From the NCBI GenBank assembly GCA_947090765.1, contig OX352322.1:415501-479500 (forward strand): a DNA stretch of 64,000 nt, in the 5' to 3' direction. Shown here piece by piece: positions 43,157 to 50,928 of the stretch (positions are counted from its first letter, which is position 1; every line of letters begins with the position of its first letter). Under the pieces are notes generated by a model. That model had not been told where the DNA came from, did no database searches, and worked only from the letters and a program-made list of their open reading frames with translations. Position numbers and translations under genes: made by a program. Source of the stretch: Pseudomonas sp. MM223. Its GTDB lineage: Bacteria; Pseudomonadota; Gammaproteobacteria; Pseudomonadales; Pseudomonadaceae.

Positions 43157-45589
43157 TCAGAACTTGTAAGTGGCGCTGGCGACAACGCTGCGCTCATCGC
43201 CGTAGTAGCAGTAATACGAGTCACAGGTAGAGAGGTAATCCTTGTTCAGCAGGTTGGTGGCATTAACCGCCACCGACGCGCCCTTCAGGCTAGTGTTCAG
43301 GCGACCCAGGTCGTAATGCACCGACGCATCGAACACGGTGTAGGCCTTGGCCTTGCCCAGGTAAGTATTGCCCTGGTCGCCATAGGTATTGCCGGTGTAG
43401 CGCGCGCCCAGGCCGATGCCGAAGCCGTCGAGCACGCCGGAGTGCCAGGTGTAGTCACTCCATACCGAGGCTTGCTGGTTAGGCATCAATTGCAGGCGGT
43501 TACCCTTGTAGATGCCGTCCTGCACTTCAGATTTGGCCAGGGTGTAAGCGGCAATCACTTTCAGGTTTTCGGTAACGTCGGAAACCGCTTCAAGCTCAAG
43601 GCCATGGACTTTTACTTCGCCGGTCTGGCTGGTAACGGTTACGCCACCCACGTTGTTGGTGACCGAGACGTTCTTCTGGGTCAGGTCATACACGGCTGCC
43701 GACAGCAGGGTGTTGGAGCCCGGTGGCTGGTACTTGACGCCCAACTCCCACTGCTGGCCTTCGGTCGGCTTGAACGACTCGGTCACAGAGGCGCTGGCAT
43801 TGCTGGCAGGCTGGAAGGACTCGGCATACGAAAGGTACGGCACGAAGCCCGAATCGAAGACATAGCTGATGGCTGCGTTGCCGCTGAACTTCTTGTCGCG
43901 CTGGGTATTGGTGGCATCATCCTTGTTGAGATACTTGGTACCGGTATGTACCCAGTCCTCACGACCGCCCAAGGTCAGGCGCCAGTTGCCGAGCGCCATC
44001 TGGTCCTGGACATACAGGCCGGTTTGGCGGGATTTCTGGTTGTAGTCGTAGAACGCCGAGGAGCGGTCCGGGCGGGTGATCGGCACCCCGTAGACCGGGT
44101 TGTTGACGTTGCTGTCCGGCACGTTGAAGCCGAAGATCGACAGGTAGTTGGTGTTGATGCGCTGGTGGTCCAGGCCCAGCAGCAGCGTGTGGCTGATGTC
44201 GCCCGTGGCGAAGTCAGCCTGGAAGTTGTTGTCCACGGCGAACTGGCTGATGTCTTCGTCAGTGTTGGTGGACATGCGGCTGACCGTGCCATCGTCTTTC
44301 ACCGGGCCACCGGGCTGGTAGTAGCTGCCTGGCGTGATGGTCTGGAACGCCAAGTCTGTCTTGGTGTAACGCAAATTCTGACGGAACTGCCACACGTCGT
44401 TGATGCGGTGTTCGAAGGCGTAGCCCAGCGCGTAGTAGGTACGGTCGTAGAATTCGTAGTCCGGGTCACCCAGGTTCTTGTGGTGCGAGATCTTGCCGAA
44501 CGGCATGTCGATCTTGGTGCCCTGGATTGGCCGGAACTGGCTGGTGGCGCCGGTATCGTCGCGGGTGAACTGGGTCAGCAAGGTCAGCGTAGTGTCCTCG
44601 TCGATGTTCCAGGTCAGGCTCGGGGCGATGTTGTAGCGCTTGTCGTCGATGTGATCGATCTGCGTGCCGCCGTCGCGGATTACACCGCTGACACCATAAA
44701 GAAAGCGGCCTTCATCGTCGATCTTGCCAGTGCTGGCAAAGTTGATCTGGCGGTGGTTGTCGCTGCCGTACTGCAGTTCGATCTCGTGGGCGCTTTCGGC
44801 TTGCGGGCGACGGCTGACCATGTCCAGCAGGCCGCCGGGCGGTGTTTGGCCATAGATCGAAGACGCCGGGCCGCGCAGCAGGGCAAGGCGGTCGAGGTTC
44901 CAGGTTTCGGCTTTCGGGTTGGCGTACACGCCGCGTGGCAGCGGCAGGCCATCGAGGAACTGGGTGGGCTCGAAGCCGCGCACACGCATCCAGTCATAGC
45001 GTGTGTCGCTACCGAAACTGGCAGAGACGATGCCCGGCATGTAGCGCACGGCGTCATCCAGGCTATGCACGCCACGGTCTTTCATCTGCTCGCGGGTGGC
45101 GACGGAAATGGAGCGTGGGACTTCGACCAGCGCGGTATCGGTCTTGGTACCCGCAGCAGTGCGCTTGGCCACATAACCCTCAACCGGGCCCCAGGCGCTT
45201 TCGCTGGCGCTTGCGGCATCGATGGTGGTTACCGGCAACGCGAGGCTGCCGTCCGGTACGGCCACCAGGCTATAGCTGCCTACGCTGCTTTGCTGCAACT
45301 GCAGGCCAGTGCCACGCAGGGCGGCTTGCAAGGCGCCGAGGCCGTCGTACTGGCCGGTTACCGGGGCCGAAGTGCGGTCGCTGACCAGGGCCGGGTCGAT
45401 GGCCAGGGCGATGCCGGCTTGGCTGGCGATCTGGTTCAGGGTGGTGGCCAACGGTGCGCTGGGCAGGTTGTAGGCGCGCGGAGCGGACTGCTCGGCGGCG
45501 AACACTGCCTGGCTGGTCAGTGGGGCAGCCAGGCCGATGGCCAGGGCCATCAGGCTGGGACGCAGGATACGATCAACGGCACGGGACAT
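43157..45589 (-). CDS. TonB-dependent siderophore transducer with STN domain
   Basis: 810-aa outer-membrane receptor. Signal peptide about 1-32 (ending AVFAAEQ), then an STN signalling domain (LPSAPLATTLNQIASQAGIA to about 110), TonB-box/plug (VEVPRSISVATREQMKDRG, DAVRYMPGI) and a 22-strand barrel ending in VVASATYKF. The STN domain means it both imports a ferric siderophore and signals to the adjacent FecR. The barrel resembles hydroxamate receptors of the FoxA/FhuE/FpvA group; the actual ligand is not determinable here. A Fur-box-like sequence lies about 85 nt upstream. Confidence 0.95.
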   Translation of the reverse strand: MSRAVDRILRPSLMALAIGLAAPLTSQAVFAAEQSAPRAYNLPSAPLATTLNQIASQAGIALAIDPALVSDRTSAPVTGQYDGLGALQAALRGTGLQLQQSSVGSYSLVAVPDGSLALPVTTIDAASASESAWGPVEGYVAKRTAAGTKTDTALVEVPRSISVATREQMKDRGVHSLDDAVRYMPGIVSASFGSDTRYDWMRVRGFEPTQFLDGLPLPRGVYANPKAETWNLDRLALLRGPASSIYGQTPPGGLLDMVSRRPQAESAHEIELQYGSDNHRQINFASTGKIDDEGRFLYGVSGVIRDGGTQIDHIDDKRYNIAPSLTWNIDEDTTLTLLTQFTRDDTGATSQFRPIQGTKIDMPFGKISHHKNLGDPDYEFYDRTYYALGYAFEHRINDVWQFRQNLRYTKTDLAFQTITPGSYYQPGGPVKDDGTVSRMSTNTDEDISQFAVDNNFQADFATGDISHTLLLGLDHQRINTNYLSIFGFNVPDSNVNNPVYGVPITRPDRSSAFYDYNQKSRQTGLYVQDQMALGNWRLTLGGREDWVHTGTKYLNKDDATNTQRDKKFSGNAAISYVFDSGFVPYLSYAESFQPASNASASVTESFKPTEGQQWELGVKYQPPGSNTLLSAAVYDLTQKNVSVTNNVGGVTVTSQTGEVKVHGLELEAVSDVTENLKVIAAYTLAKSEVQDGIYKGNRLQLMPNQQASVWSDYTWHSGVLDGFGIGLGARYTGNTYGDQGNTYLGKAKAYTVFDASVHYDLGRLNTSLKGASVAVNATNLLNKDYLSTCDSYYCYYGDERSVVASATYKF

Positions 45590-45672
45590 GCGGCGGTTCC
45601 TCGACGGGTAAGTGCTTGCTGCATCCTTGCCGAGCGAGATTTGAAAAGTGACAGGGTGAATCTGAAAAAAAG

Positions 45673-45687
45673 TGAGAATTATTTGAA
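45673..45687 (-). promoter_or_regulatory. Candidate Fur box upstream of the TonB transducer
   Basis: TGAGAATTATTTGAA (plus strand) matches the 7-1-7 Fur pattern TGATAAT-N-ATTATCA at 10 of 14 positions. It is in the only AT-rich part of the gap and suits an iron-repressed promoter. Confidence 0.55.
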
Positions 45688-45706
45688 ATAGTCTTTTGCC
45701 TGTACT

Positions 45707-45800
45707 GGCCCTATCGCCGGCAAGCCAGCTCCCACAGGTAAAGCGCAGGCCTCAGGCCATGTGCCCTACCTGTGGGAGCTGGCTTGCCGGCGATGAGGCC
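45707..45800. repeat. REP pair, family A (fecR-receptor gap)
   Basis: Family A arms between the fecR stop and the Fur-box region of the transducer gene; it may end the sigma-fecR transcript so that the receptor uses its own promoter. Confidence 0.9.
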
Positions 45801-45809
45801 GGTGCAGGT

Positions 45810-46766
45810 TTATTTTGGTGAAACGGTCACCCACCACTGGGTATGCCGCTCGATCTTCACCGGCAAGGCCGGCACCAGCGACTCCAGCGCCAGGTTGGTG
45901 TCGGTCAGCGGGAAGCTGCCGGTCACGCGCAGGTCGGCAACTTGCTCATCCACCCCGAGGTGGCCGCTGCGGTACTTGCCAAGTGCGGCCAGCAAGTCAC
46001 CCAGGCGCACGTTGTCCACCACCAGCATGCCGCGGGTCCAGGCGTCGGCACCGGCATGCACCGTGCCTACCTGGCCGAGGCCGTTGGCGTTCATCAGCAC
46101 CTGCTGGCCTTCGTGCAGTACATGTTCGTCGCCGCTGTTGTGCGGCATGGCCGCGACCGAGGCTTGCAGCACTTCCAGGCGTGTTCCGTCGGTTTCGCGG
46201 CGTACCAGGAAGCGCGTGCCCAAAGGCCGCAGGCGGCCATCGTCGGTGCGTACCAGCAGCGGGCGCGGGTCCTGGTGGCCGGTTTCGACAGAGATCTCGC
46301 CCTGGTGCAGCACGATTACGCGTTGCTCACCTGCGTAGTCGATGTCTACGGCGGTGTGGGTGTTCAGGCTCAGCAGCGTGCCGTCTTCAAGGCGCAGGGT
46401 ACGCAGCTCGCCGGTAGCGGTACGCTGGTCGGCCAGCCAGTAGCTTGGGGCCAGCGACGGTGCGCCAACCCACGCCAGCAGCGAACCCAGCATGAACATG
46501 CCGGCCAGGCCACCGCCAACCTTGCCGATACGTCGACGCAAGCTGGCGCGCGATTGCAGCAATGCCTGGCGTGCCGGGCCGGCCGCTGCGCTGACGCGTT
46601 GGTCCATGGCACCCAGCTGGCGCCAGGCACGGGCGTGTTCTTCGCTGGCGGCATGCCAGCGCATGAATTCGTTGCGTTCATCAGGCGTGCCGCTGGCGTC
46701 GCCGAGGCTGAGTTTCCAGGCAATGGCGGCTTCCAGTACCCGGGACGAAACCGGGGTGTTGTTCAC
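45810..46766 (-). CDS. FecR-type anti-sigma/sigma regulator
   Basis: 318-aa cell-surface signalling protein. The GTG at 46766 has GGGGAG 6 nt upstream and overlaps the sigma-factor stop as GTGA. The cytoplasmic N-terminus (AIAWKLSLGDASGTPDERNEFMRWHAASEEHARAW split by the family's DUF4880 pattern) is followed by one TM (GGGLAGMFMLGSLLAWVGA, about 83-103) and a periplasmic domain with FecR motifs (GELRTLRLEDGTLLSLNTHTAV, ISVETGH, RPLGTRFLVR). It relays receptor occupancy to the sigma factor, probably after regulated proteolysis. Confidence 0.94.
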   Translation of the reverse strand: MNNTPVSSRVLEAAIAWKLSLGDASGTPDERNEFMRWHAASEEHARAWRQLGAMDQRVSAAAGPARQALLQSRASLRRRIGKVGGGLAGMFMLGSLLAWVGAPSLAPSYWLADQRTATGELRTLRLEDGTLLSLNTHTAVDIDYAGEQRVIVLHQGEISVETGHQDPRPLLVRTDDGRLRPLGTRFLVRRETDGTRLEVLQASVAAMPHNSGDEHVLHEGQQVLMNANGLGQVGTVHAGADAWTRGMLVVDNVRLGDLLAALGKYRSGHLGVDEQVADLRVTGSFPLTDTNLALESLVPALPVKIERHTQWWVTVSPK

Positions 46767-47281
46767 GTCGGCTCCCCGTACAGGGCCACGTAGCACTGGC
46801 GCATGCCTTGGGCGATGTACTGGCGCACTCGCGATACCGAAACGCCCAGGCGCTCGGCAATCTCGGCATGGCCCATGCCGTCCAGACGGTTATGCAGGAA
46901 CGCCGCGCGGGCCTTGCTCGACAGCTTGCCGAGCAGGCGGTCGATGGCCTTGAGGTCTTCGAGGATCAGCAGCTGTACTTCTGGGGAGGGGTGTTCGGCT
47001 TCCGGGATCAGAGCCAGCTCGGCCAGGTAGGCCTGCTCCAGTGCGGCGCGGCGGAAGTAGTCAAACATCAGGCCTTTGGCCACGGCGGCCAGGAAGGCGC
47101 GGGGTTCACGGGGCGTGTCCAGCTGTTCACGGCCGAGCAGGCGCACGAAGGTGTCCTGGCTCAGGTCTTCGGCACGTTGGCGGCAGGCCATGCTGCGTTG
47201 CAGCCAGGCGAGCAGCCAGCCGCGGTGGTCGCGGTACAGCGCACCGACCAGATCGGCGTGTGGGCTATGTGCTGAAGACAA
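46763..47281 (-). CDS. FecI-type ECF sigma factor (iron starvation)
   Basis: 172-aa ECF sigma factor. Region 2 contains SQDTFVRLLG and AFLAAVAKGLMFDYFRR; region 4 has LDGMGHAEIAERLGVSVSRVRQYIAQGM. The start is taken as TTG 47281 with a GGGGGA box 6 nt upstream because no ATG or GTG is in frame between it and region 2. It overlaps fecR by 4 nt. It should transcribe the TonB transducer gene when the cognate siderophore is bound, and be itself iron-repressed through the Fur-like site upstream. Confidence 0.94.
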   Translation of the reverse strand: MSSAHSPHADLVGALYRDHRGWLLAWLQRSMACRQRAEDLSQDTFVRLLGREQLDTPREPRAFLAAVAKGLMFDYFRRAALEQAYLAELALIPEAEHPSPEVQLLILEDLKAIDRLLGKLSSKARAAFLHNRLDGMGHAEIAERLGVSVSRVRQYIAQGMRQCYVALYGEPT

Positions 47282-47315
47282 GCAGCGTCCCCCCGGAACG
47301 AATGCATTAACTAAC

Positions 47316-47334
47316 GATAATTATTCGCGATTGT
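47316..47334 (-). promoter_or_regulatory. Candidate Fur box upstream of the sigma-factor gene
   Basis: GATAATTATTCGCGATTGT (plus strand) keeps the GATAAT-N-ATT core of the Fur consensus (9 of 14 in the 7-1-7 pattern), 35-53 nt before the TTG start. Confidence 0.55.
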
Positions 47335-47398
47335 TGCAGAGGGGAGGGGGTGGGTGCAATGGACGCTTATCGGATTGCCACCATGGAAAAAGGCTGAT

Positions 47399-47490
47399 GG
47401 CCCAATCGCCGGCAAGCCAGCCCCACAGGGGCCGCGTAGTTTCAGGCCTTGTGCAGTACCTGTGGGAGCTGGCTTGCCGGCGATTGGGCC
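47399..47490. repeat. REP pair, family A
   Basis: Arms 47399-47429 and 47460-47490 between the iron-signalling promoter and the 3' end of the exonuclease gene. Confidence 0.9.
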
Positions 47491-47508
47491 AGTCAGGCCA
47501 ATGCAAAT

Positions 47509-48219
47509 CTACAGGCCGTGACTCTGCACGTTACGCCTGCGCCACCCGCGCAACCGTTGCTCCAGCTGCAACGGGCTGTCCAGTTGCTGGCGCCGGGCCT
47601 GGCTGAACAAAATCAGCGCCAGTTCGGCAGTTACCTGGGCATCTGCACTGGCATGGTGGCGCTCTTCCACCTGCAAACCAAAGCGCGCCACCCAGTCATC
47701 CAGCCCGGCTTCGCGCAGCACCGTGTCGGGGTTGAGCATCGGTGCCAGTTCGGCAACGTCGAGGAACAGTGACTGCAACCGATGCCCAAGGCTTTCCTTC
47801 AGCGCACGGGCCAGCATGCGCTGGTCGAATGGCGCATGAAACGCCAGTACCGGGCTGTTGCCTATGAAATCGAGCAAATCGAGCAACGCCTCGGCCGGGT
47901 CGCAACCGGCGGCCAGGGCGCTGGGGCCCAGGCCGTGAATCAGCACGCTGGCGTTGGTCTTCTGCAAAGGCCTGTGCAGGGTGCGCTCGAACTGCTGGGC
48001 AAAATCGATGGCGCCATCTTCGATAGCCACTGCGCCAATCGACAACACCTGGTCCCGGTTGGGGTTGAGCCCGCTGGTTTCCAGGTCCAGCACCACCCAG
48101 CGCTGTTCGCGCAGGGTACATACCCCCAGCGGCGCGGGCTTGGGCAACCGGGCCAGGCGCTGGCACGTAGCGTGGTCCAGTTCGGGTGCGCTGGGGCGCA
48201 GCCAGGCGAACAGGCTCAT
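47509..48219 (-). CDS. DnaQ-like 3'-5' exonuclease
   Basis: 236-aa DEDDh exonuclease resembling the proofreading epsilon subunit. ExoI is VVLDLETSGLNP (Asp, Glu), ExoII is VLAFHAPFDQRML, ExoIII is HHASADAQVTAEL with the catalytic histidine and aspartate. About 40 residues precede the catalytic domain. It overlaps the upstream DUF294 gene by 4 nt (ATGA). This exonuclease/DUF294 pair recurs in proteobacteria, often near acetate metabolism genes; its joint role is not established. Confidence 0.92.
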   Translation of the reverse strand: MSLFAWLRPSAPELDHATCQRLARLPKPAPLGVCTLREQRWVVLDLETSGLNPNRDQVLSIGAVAIEDGAIDFAQQFERTLHRPLQKTNASVLIHGLGPSALAAGCDPAEALLDLLDFIGNSPVLAFHAPFDQRMLARALKESLGHRLQSLFLDVAELAPMLNPDTVLREAGLDDWVARFGLQVEERHHASADAQVTAELALILFSQARRQQLDSPLQLEQRLRGWRRRNVQSHGL

Positions 48220-50153
48220 AACTGGTACCGCAGGGCCAGGCTGCTTTGCAGGCGCTGGGCCTGGCGCAGCGACTCGCGCAGGATGCGCCGGTCCAGGTGG
48301 TTGAGGCTGTCTGGGTCGAGGCGGTTGGAGTAGGGCAGGTTGTCGCGGGCCTGGCGCTGGTGCTGCTGCATGCGGGTTTGCTGGATGAAGTGGTAAGCCT
48401 CTTCATACGCCGCGCCATCCAGTGGTTCGATCACGCCATTGGCTACCAGCTGGCGCAGCCGTTCCAGGGTATTGCAGGCTCCGACGCCATTGGCCAACGC
48501 CAATAACCGGGCGCCGTCGACGAAGGGCGTCAGGCCCTGGACCTTGAGATCGAGGGTGGCGGCCTTGTCATTGCCCTGACGGGTCAGCACGAACTCACGC
48601 AGGCGGCCCACCGGCGGGCGCTGGCGCAAGGCGTTGTCGGCCAGCATGCGCTGGAAGATGCGGTTGTCGGCCACCTGCTCCAGCAGGCGTTGGCGCAGTT
48701 GCTCGCAACCTTGTTCATCGCCCCACACCACGCGCAGGTCGAAATAGATGCTCGAACCCAGCAGGTTTTCCGGGCTGGCCTCGCGAACAAAGCCGGCAAA
48801 GCGGCGGGCCCACTCGCTGCGCGACAGGCACAAGTCAGGGTTGCCGGCCATGACGTTGCCCTTGCACAGGGTAAAGCCGCACTGGGCCAGGCACTGGTTG
48901 ATGTACTGCGCCAGCGGCAGCAGGCGGGCACGGATGGCGTCGGCTTCTGCGCTGTCGGCGGCTTCGAAGAGGATGCCGTTGTCCTGGTCGGTGTGCAGGG
49001 TTTGCTCGCGGCGCCCTTCGCTGCCAAAGCACAACCAGCTGAACGGCACGCCCGGGTCGCCGCGCTCGGCCAGCGCCAGCTCGATCACCCGGCACACGGT
49101 GTGGTCGTTGAGCAAGGTTATGATCTGGGTGATCTGCGTCGACGATGCGCCATGGGCCAGCATGCGTTCCACAAGCTGGCTGATTTCCCCGCGCAGCGAG
49201 ACCAGGGTGTCCAGCCGAGGCGCATGGCGAATGGTGCGTGCCAGGTGCACCAGGTCGACCCGTTGCAACGAGAACAGGTCACGCTCGGAAACCACCCCGC
49301 ACAGGCGCCGGTTTTCCACCAGGCACACGTGGGCGATATGCCGCTCGGTCATGGCCATGGCGGCGTCAAAAGCGCTGGCCTGCGGGCTGAGGTAAAAGGG
49401 TTTGACCGTCATGTGCCGTTCGATGGGGGCACCCAGGTCGGCATCTGCCGAGGCCACCACCTGGCGCAGGTCGCGCAGGGTGAAGATGCCGGTGGGGTAG
49501 CGCTGCGGGTCGACCACCACGATGCTGCCCACCTGCTGCTCGTGCATCAGCCGCACGGCTTCGCGCAGCGGGGTCTCTGCAGTGCACACGACCGGGTGAC
49601 GCATGGCCAGCTCACCCAAGGGCGTGTTCAGCGAATACTGGGTGCCGAGGGTTTCCACCGCGCGCTGTCGCACTTGCTGGTTGACCTGGTCGAGCAGGCT
49701 GCTGACCCCGCGCAGGGCAAAATCCCGAAACACTTCAGACATCGAGAACACGCGGATGAACGCTGCCTTGTTCAACTGCAGGCAGAAGGTGTCTTCACCG
49801 GCCAGGTGCTCGGTGCGGGTTGCTCGCTCGCCCAGCAGGGCGGCCAGCGGGAAGCATTCGCCACTGGTGATTTCGAAGGTGGTCTCCACGCCAGGCTTGA
49901 CCAGGTGCTGGCGCTCGCCAACCACGCGGCCCTGCTTGACGATGTAGAAGTGTTCGACTGGCCCGTCGGCAGGTTTGACGATGCTTTCGCCGCTGGCATA
50001 GAAGCGCAGCTGGCACTGCTCGACCAGGTAGGCCAGGTGGCTGTGCTCCATCTGGTTGAACGGCGGAAAGCGCTGCAGGAACTGCAGGGTGCCCTGAATA
50101 TTCTGCAGTACTGCTGTTCTGCCCGCCTGGCTGTAGGCGTCCTTTTTGCTCAT
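48216..50153 (-). CDS. cNMP-binding/CBS/DUF294 nucleotidyltransferase-like protein
   Basis: 645-aa multidomain cytoplasmic protein. Cyclic-nucleotide-binding fold about 20-130 (FYASGESIVKPADGPVEHFY, GECFPLAAL), a CBS pair about 160-285 (PLREAVRLMHEQQVGSIVVV, CGVVSERDLFSLQRV), and a DUF294 putative nucleotidyltransferase with LCFGSEGRREQTLHTDQDNG near residue 375, containing the G-S and D-x-D catalytic pattern, then the DUF294 C-terminal helical domain. It likely senses nucleotides and modifies a protein or small molecule. Translationally coupled to the exonuclease. A perfect 20-nt AT palindrome lies 27 nt upstream of the ATG. Confidence 0.93.
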   Translation of the reverse strand: MSKKDAYSQAGRTAVLQNIQGTLQFLQRFPPFNQMEHSHLAYLVEQCQLRFYASGESIVKPADGPVEHFYIVKQGRVVGERQHLVKPGVETTFEITSGECFPLAALLGERATRTEHLAGEDTFCLQLNKAAFIRVFSMSEVFRDFALRGVSSLLDQVNQQVRQRAVETLGTQYSLNTPLGELAMRHPVVCTAETPLREAVRLMHEQQVGSIVVVDPQRYPTGIFTLRDLRQVVASADADLGAPIERHMTVKPFYLSPQASAFDAAMAMTERHIAHVCLVENRRLCGVVSERDLFSLQRVDLVHLARTIRHAPRLDTLVSLRGEISQLVERMLAHGASSTQITQIITLLNDHTVCRVIELALAERGDPGVPFSWLCFGSEGRREQTLHTDQDNGILFEAADSAEADAIRARLLPLAQYINQCLAQCGFTLCKGNVMAGNPDLCLSRSEWARRFAGFVREASPENLLGSSIYFDLRVVWGDEQGCEQLRQRLLEQVADNRIFQRMLADNALRQRPPVGRLREFVLTRQGNDKAATLDLKVQGLTPFVDGARLLALANGVGACNTLERLRQLVANGVIEPLDGAAYEEAYHFIQQTRMQQHQRQARDNLPYSNRLDPDSLNHLDRRILRESLRQAQRLQSSLALRYQL

Positions 50154-50179
50154 GAAACTGACCGTATCGCTACGCCGAA

Positions 50180-50199
50180 CTATATATATCTATATATAG
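50180..50199. promoter_or_regulatory. Perfect 20-nt AT palindrome upstream of the DUF294 gene
   Basis: CTATATATATCTATATATAG reads as 9-nt inverted arms around TC, at positions 27-46 before the ATG of the minus-strand gene and about 160 nt before the receiver gene. It overlaps the expected -10/start region and could be a promoter element or operator. Confidence 0.5.
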
Positions 50200-50358
50200 G
50201 TGCCGGCCTTGTTGTTCTCTGCCTCCATGGTCGGCTTGCGGCGGGGTGGTGCCCATTGGACGTAAGTCTATGAAAGCCCCTGTCAAAGACCCGACGAAAG
50301 GCGAATCGGGTGACGCAAGTAATGTGGTCCTAATGCTGAAGCGGAATTTTTTGACGAG

Positions 50359-50808
50359 ATGAGCATGCCTGAGCACACCGACATCCTGAGCGACGCCGAG
50401 CGTGAGGCCTTGGCCGTGGTAAGTGCGCCAGTGGCGCCCAAACCGTTGGTGCTGGTGGTGGATGACAACGCGGTCAACCGGGAGGCGCTGATCCTTTACC
50501 TGAAAAGCCGGGGCATCGATGCGGTGGGGGCGGACGGGGCGGAGGAAGCCAGGCTTTACCTGCACTACCAGAAGCGGATCTCGTTGATGATCACGGATTT
50601 GCGCATGCAGCCTGAAGATGGCCTGGACCTGATCCGCACGATTCGTGCGTCGGAGCGGGCGGCGTTGTCGATCATCGTGGTGTCGGGCGACACCGATGTG
50701 AAAGAGGCGGTGGACGTGATGCACCTGGGGGTGGTGGATTTCCTGCTCAAGCCGGTGGACCTGGGCAAGCTGCTGGCGCTGGTGAAGAAGGAATTGAAGA
50801 TAGAGTGA
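50359..50808 (+). CDS. Single-domain response regulator
   Basis: 149 aa with an N-terminal extension of about 27 residues and a single CheY-like receiver: acidic pocket VVDDN, phosphoacceptor aspartate in LMITDLRMQPEDG (about residue 77), SGD in place of the S/T position, and conserved lysine in FLLKPVD. No output domain, so it acts by protein contact. No kinase is adjacent. ATG 50359 or ATG 50365 could be the start. Divergent from the DUF294 gene, convergent with glcB. Confidence 0.9.
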   Translation: MSMPEHTDILSDAEREALAVVSAPVAPKPLVLVVDDNAVNREALILYLKSRGIDAVGADGAEEARLYLHYQKRISLMITDLRMQPEDGLDLIRTIRASERAALSIIVVSGDTDVKEAVDVMHLGVVDFLLKPVDLGKLLALVKKELKIE

Positions 50809-50816
50809 TGCAGAAA

Positions 50817-50921
50817 GGGGCTGCTTTGCAGCCCATTCGCGGCACAAGGCTGCTCCTACAAGGGTTACGCGTTCCCCTGTAGGAGCGGCCTTGTGCCGCG
50901 AATGGGCCGCAAAACGGCCCC
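50817..50921. repeat. REP pair, family B (receiver-glcB convergent gap)
   Basis: Outer GGGGCTGCTTTGCAGCCC and GGGCCGCAAAACGGCCC modules around family B arms, one arm with GGCTGCTCC and the other with GGAGCGGCC, i.e. two subvariants in one pair. Confidence 0.9.
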
Positions 50922-50928
50922 TTGCGAT

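Noticed and set aside
43316..45691. 791-residue open frame antisense to the TonB transducer
   Set aside because: Reverse-frame shadow of a full receptor gene with signal peptide and STN domain.
47281..47310. ATG at about 47306 as the sigma-factor start
   Set aside because: It is out of frame with the sigma factor; the TTG with a GGGGGA box is in frame.
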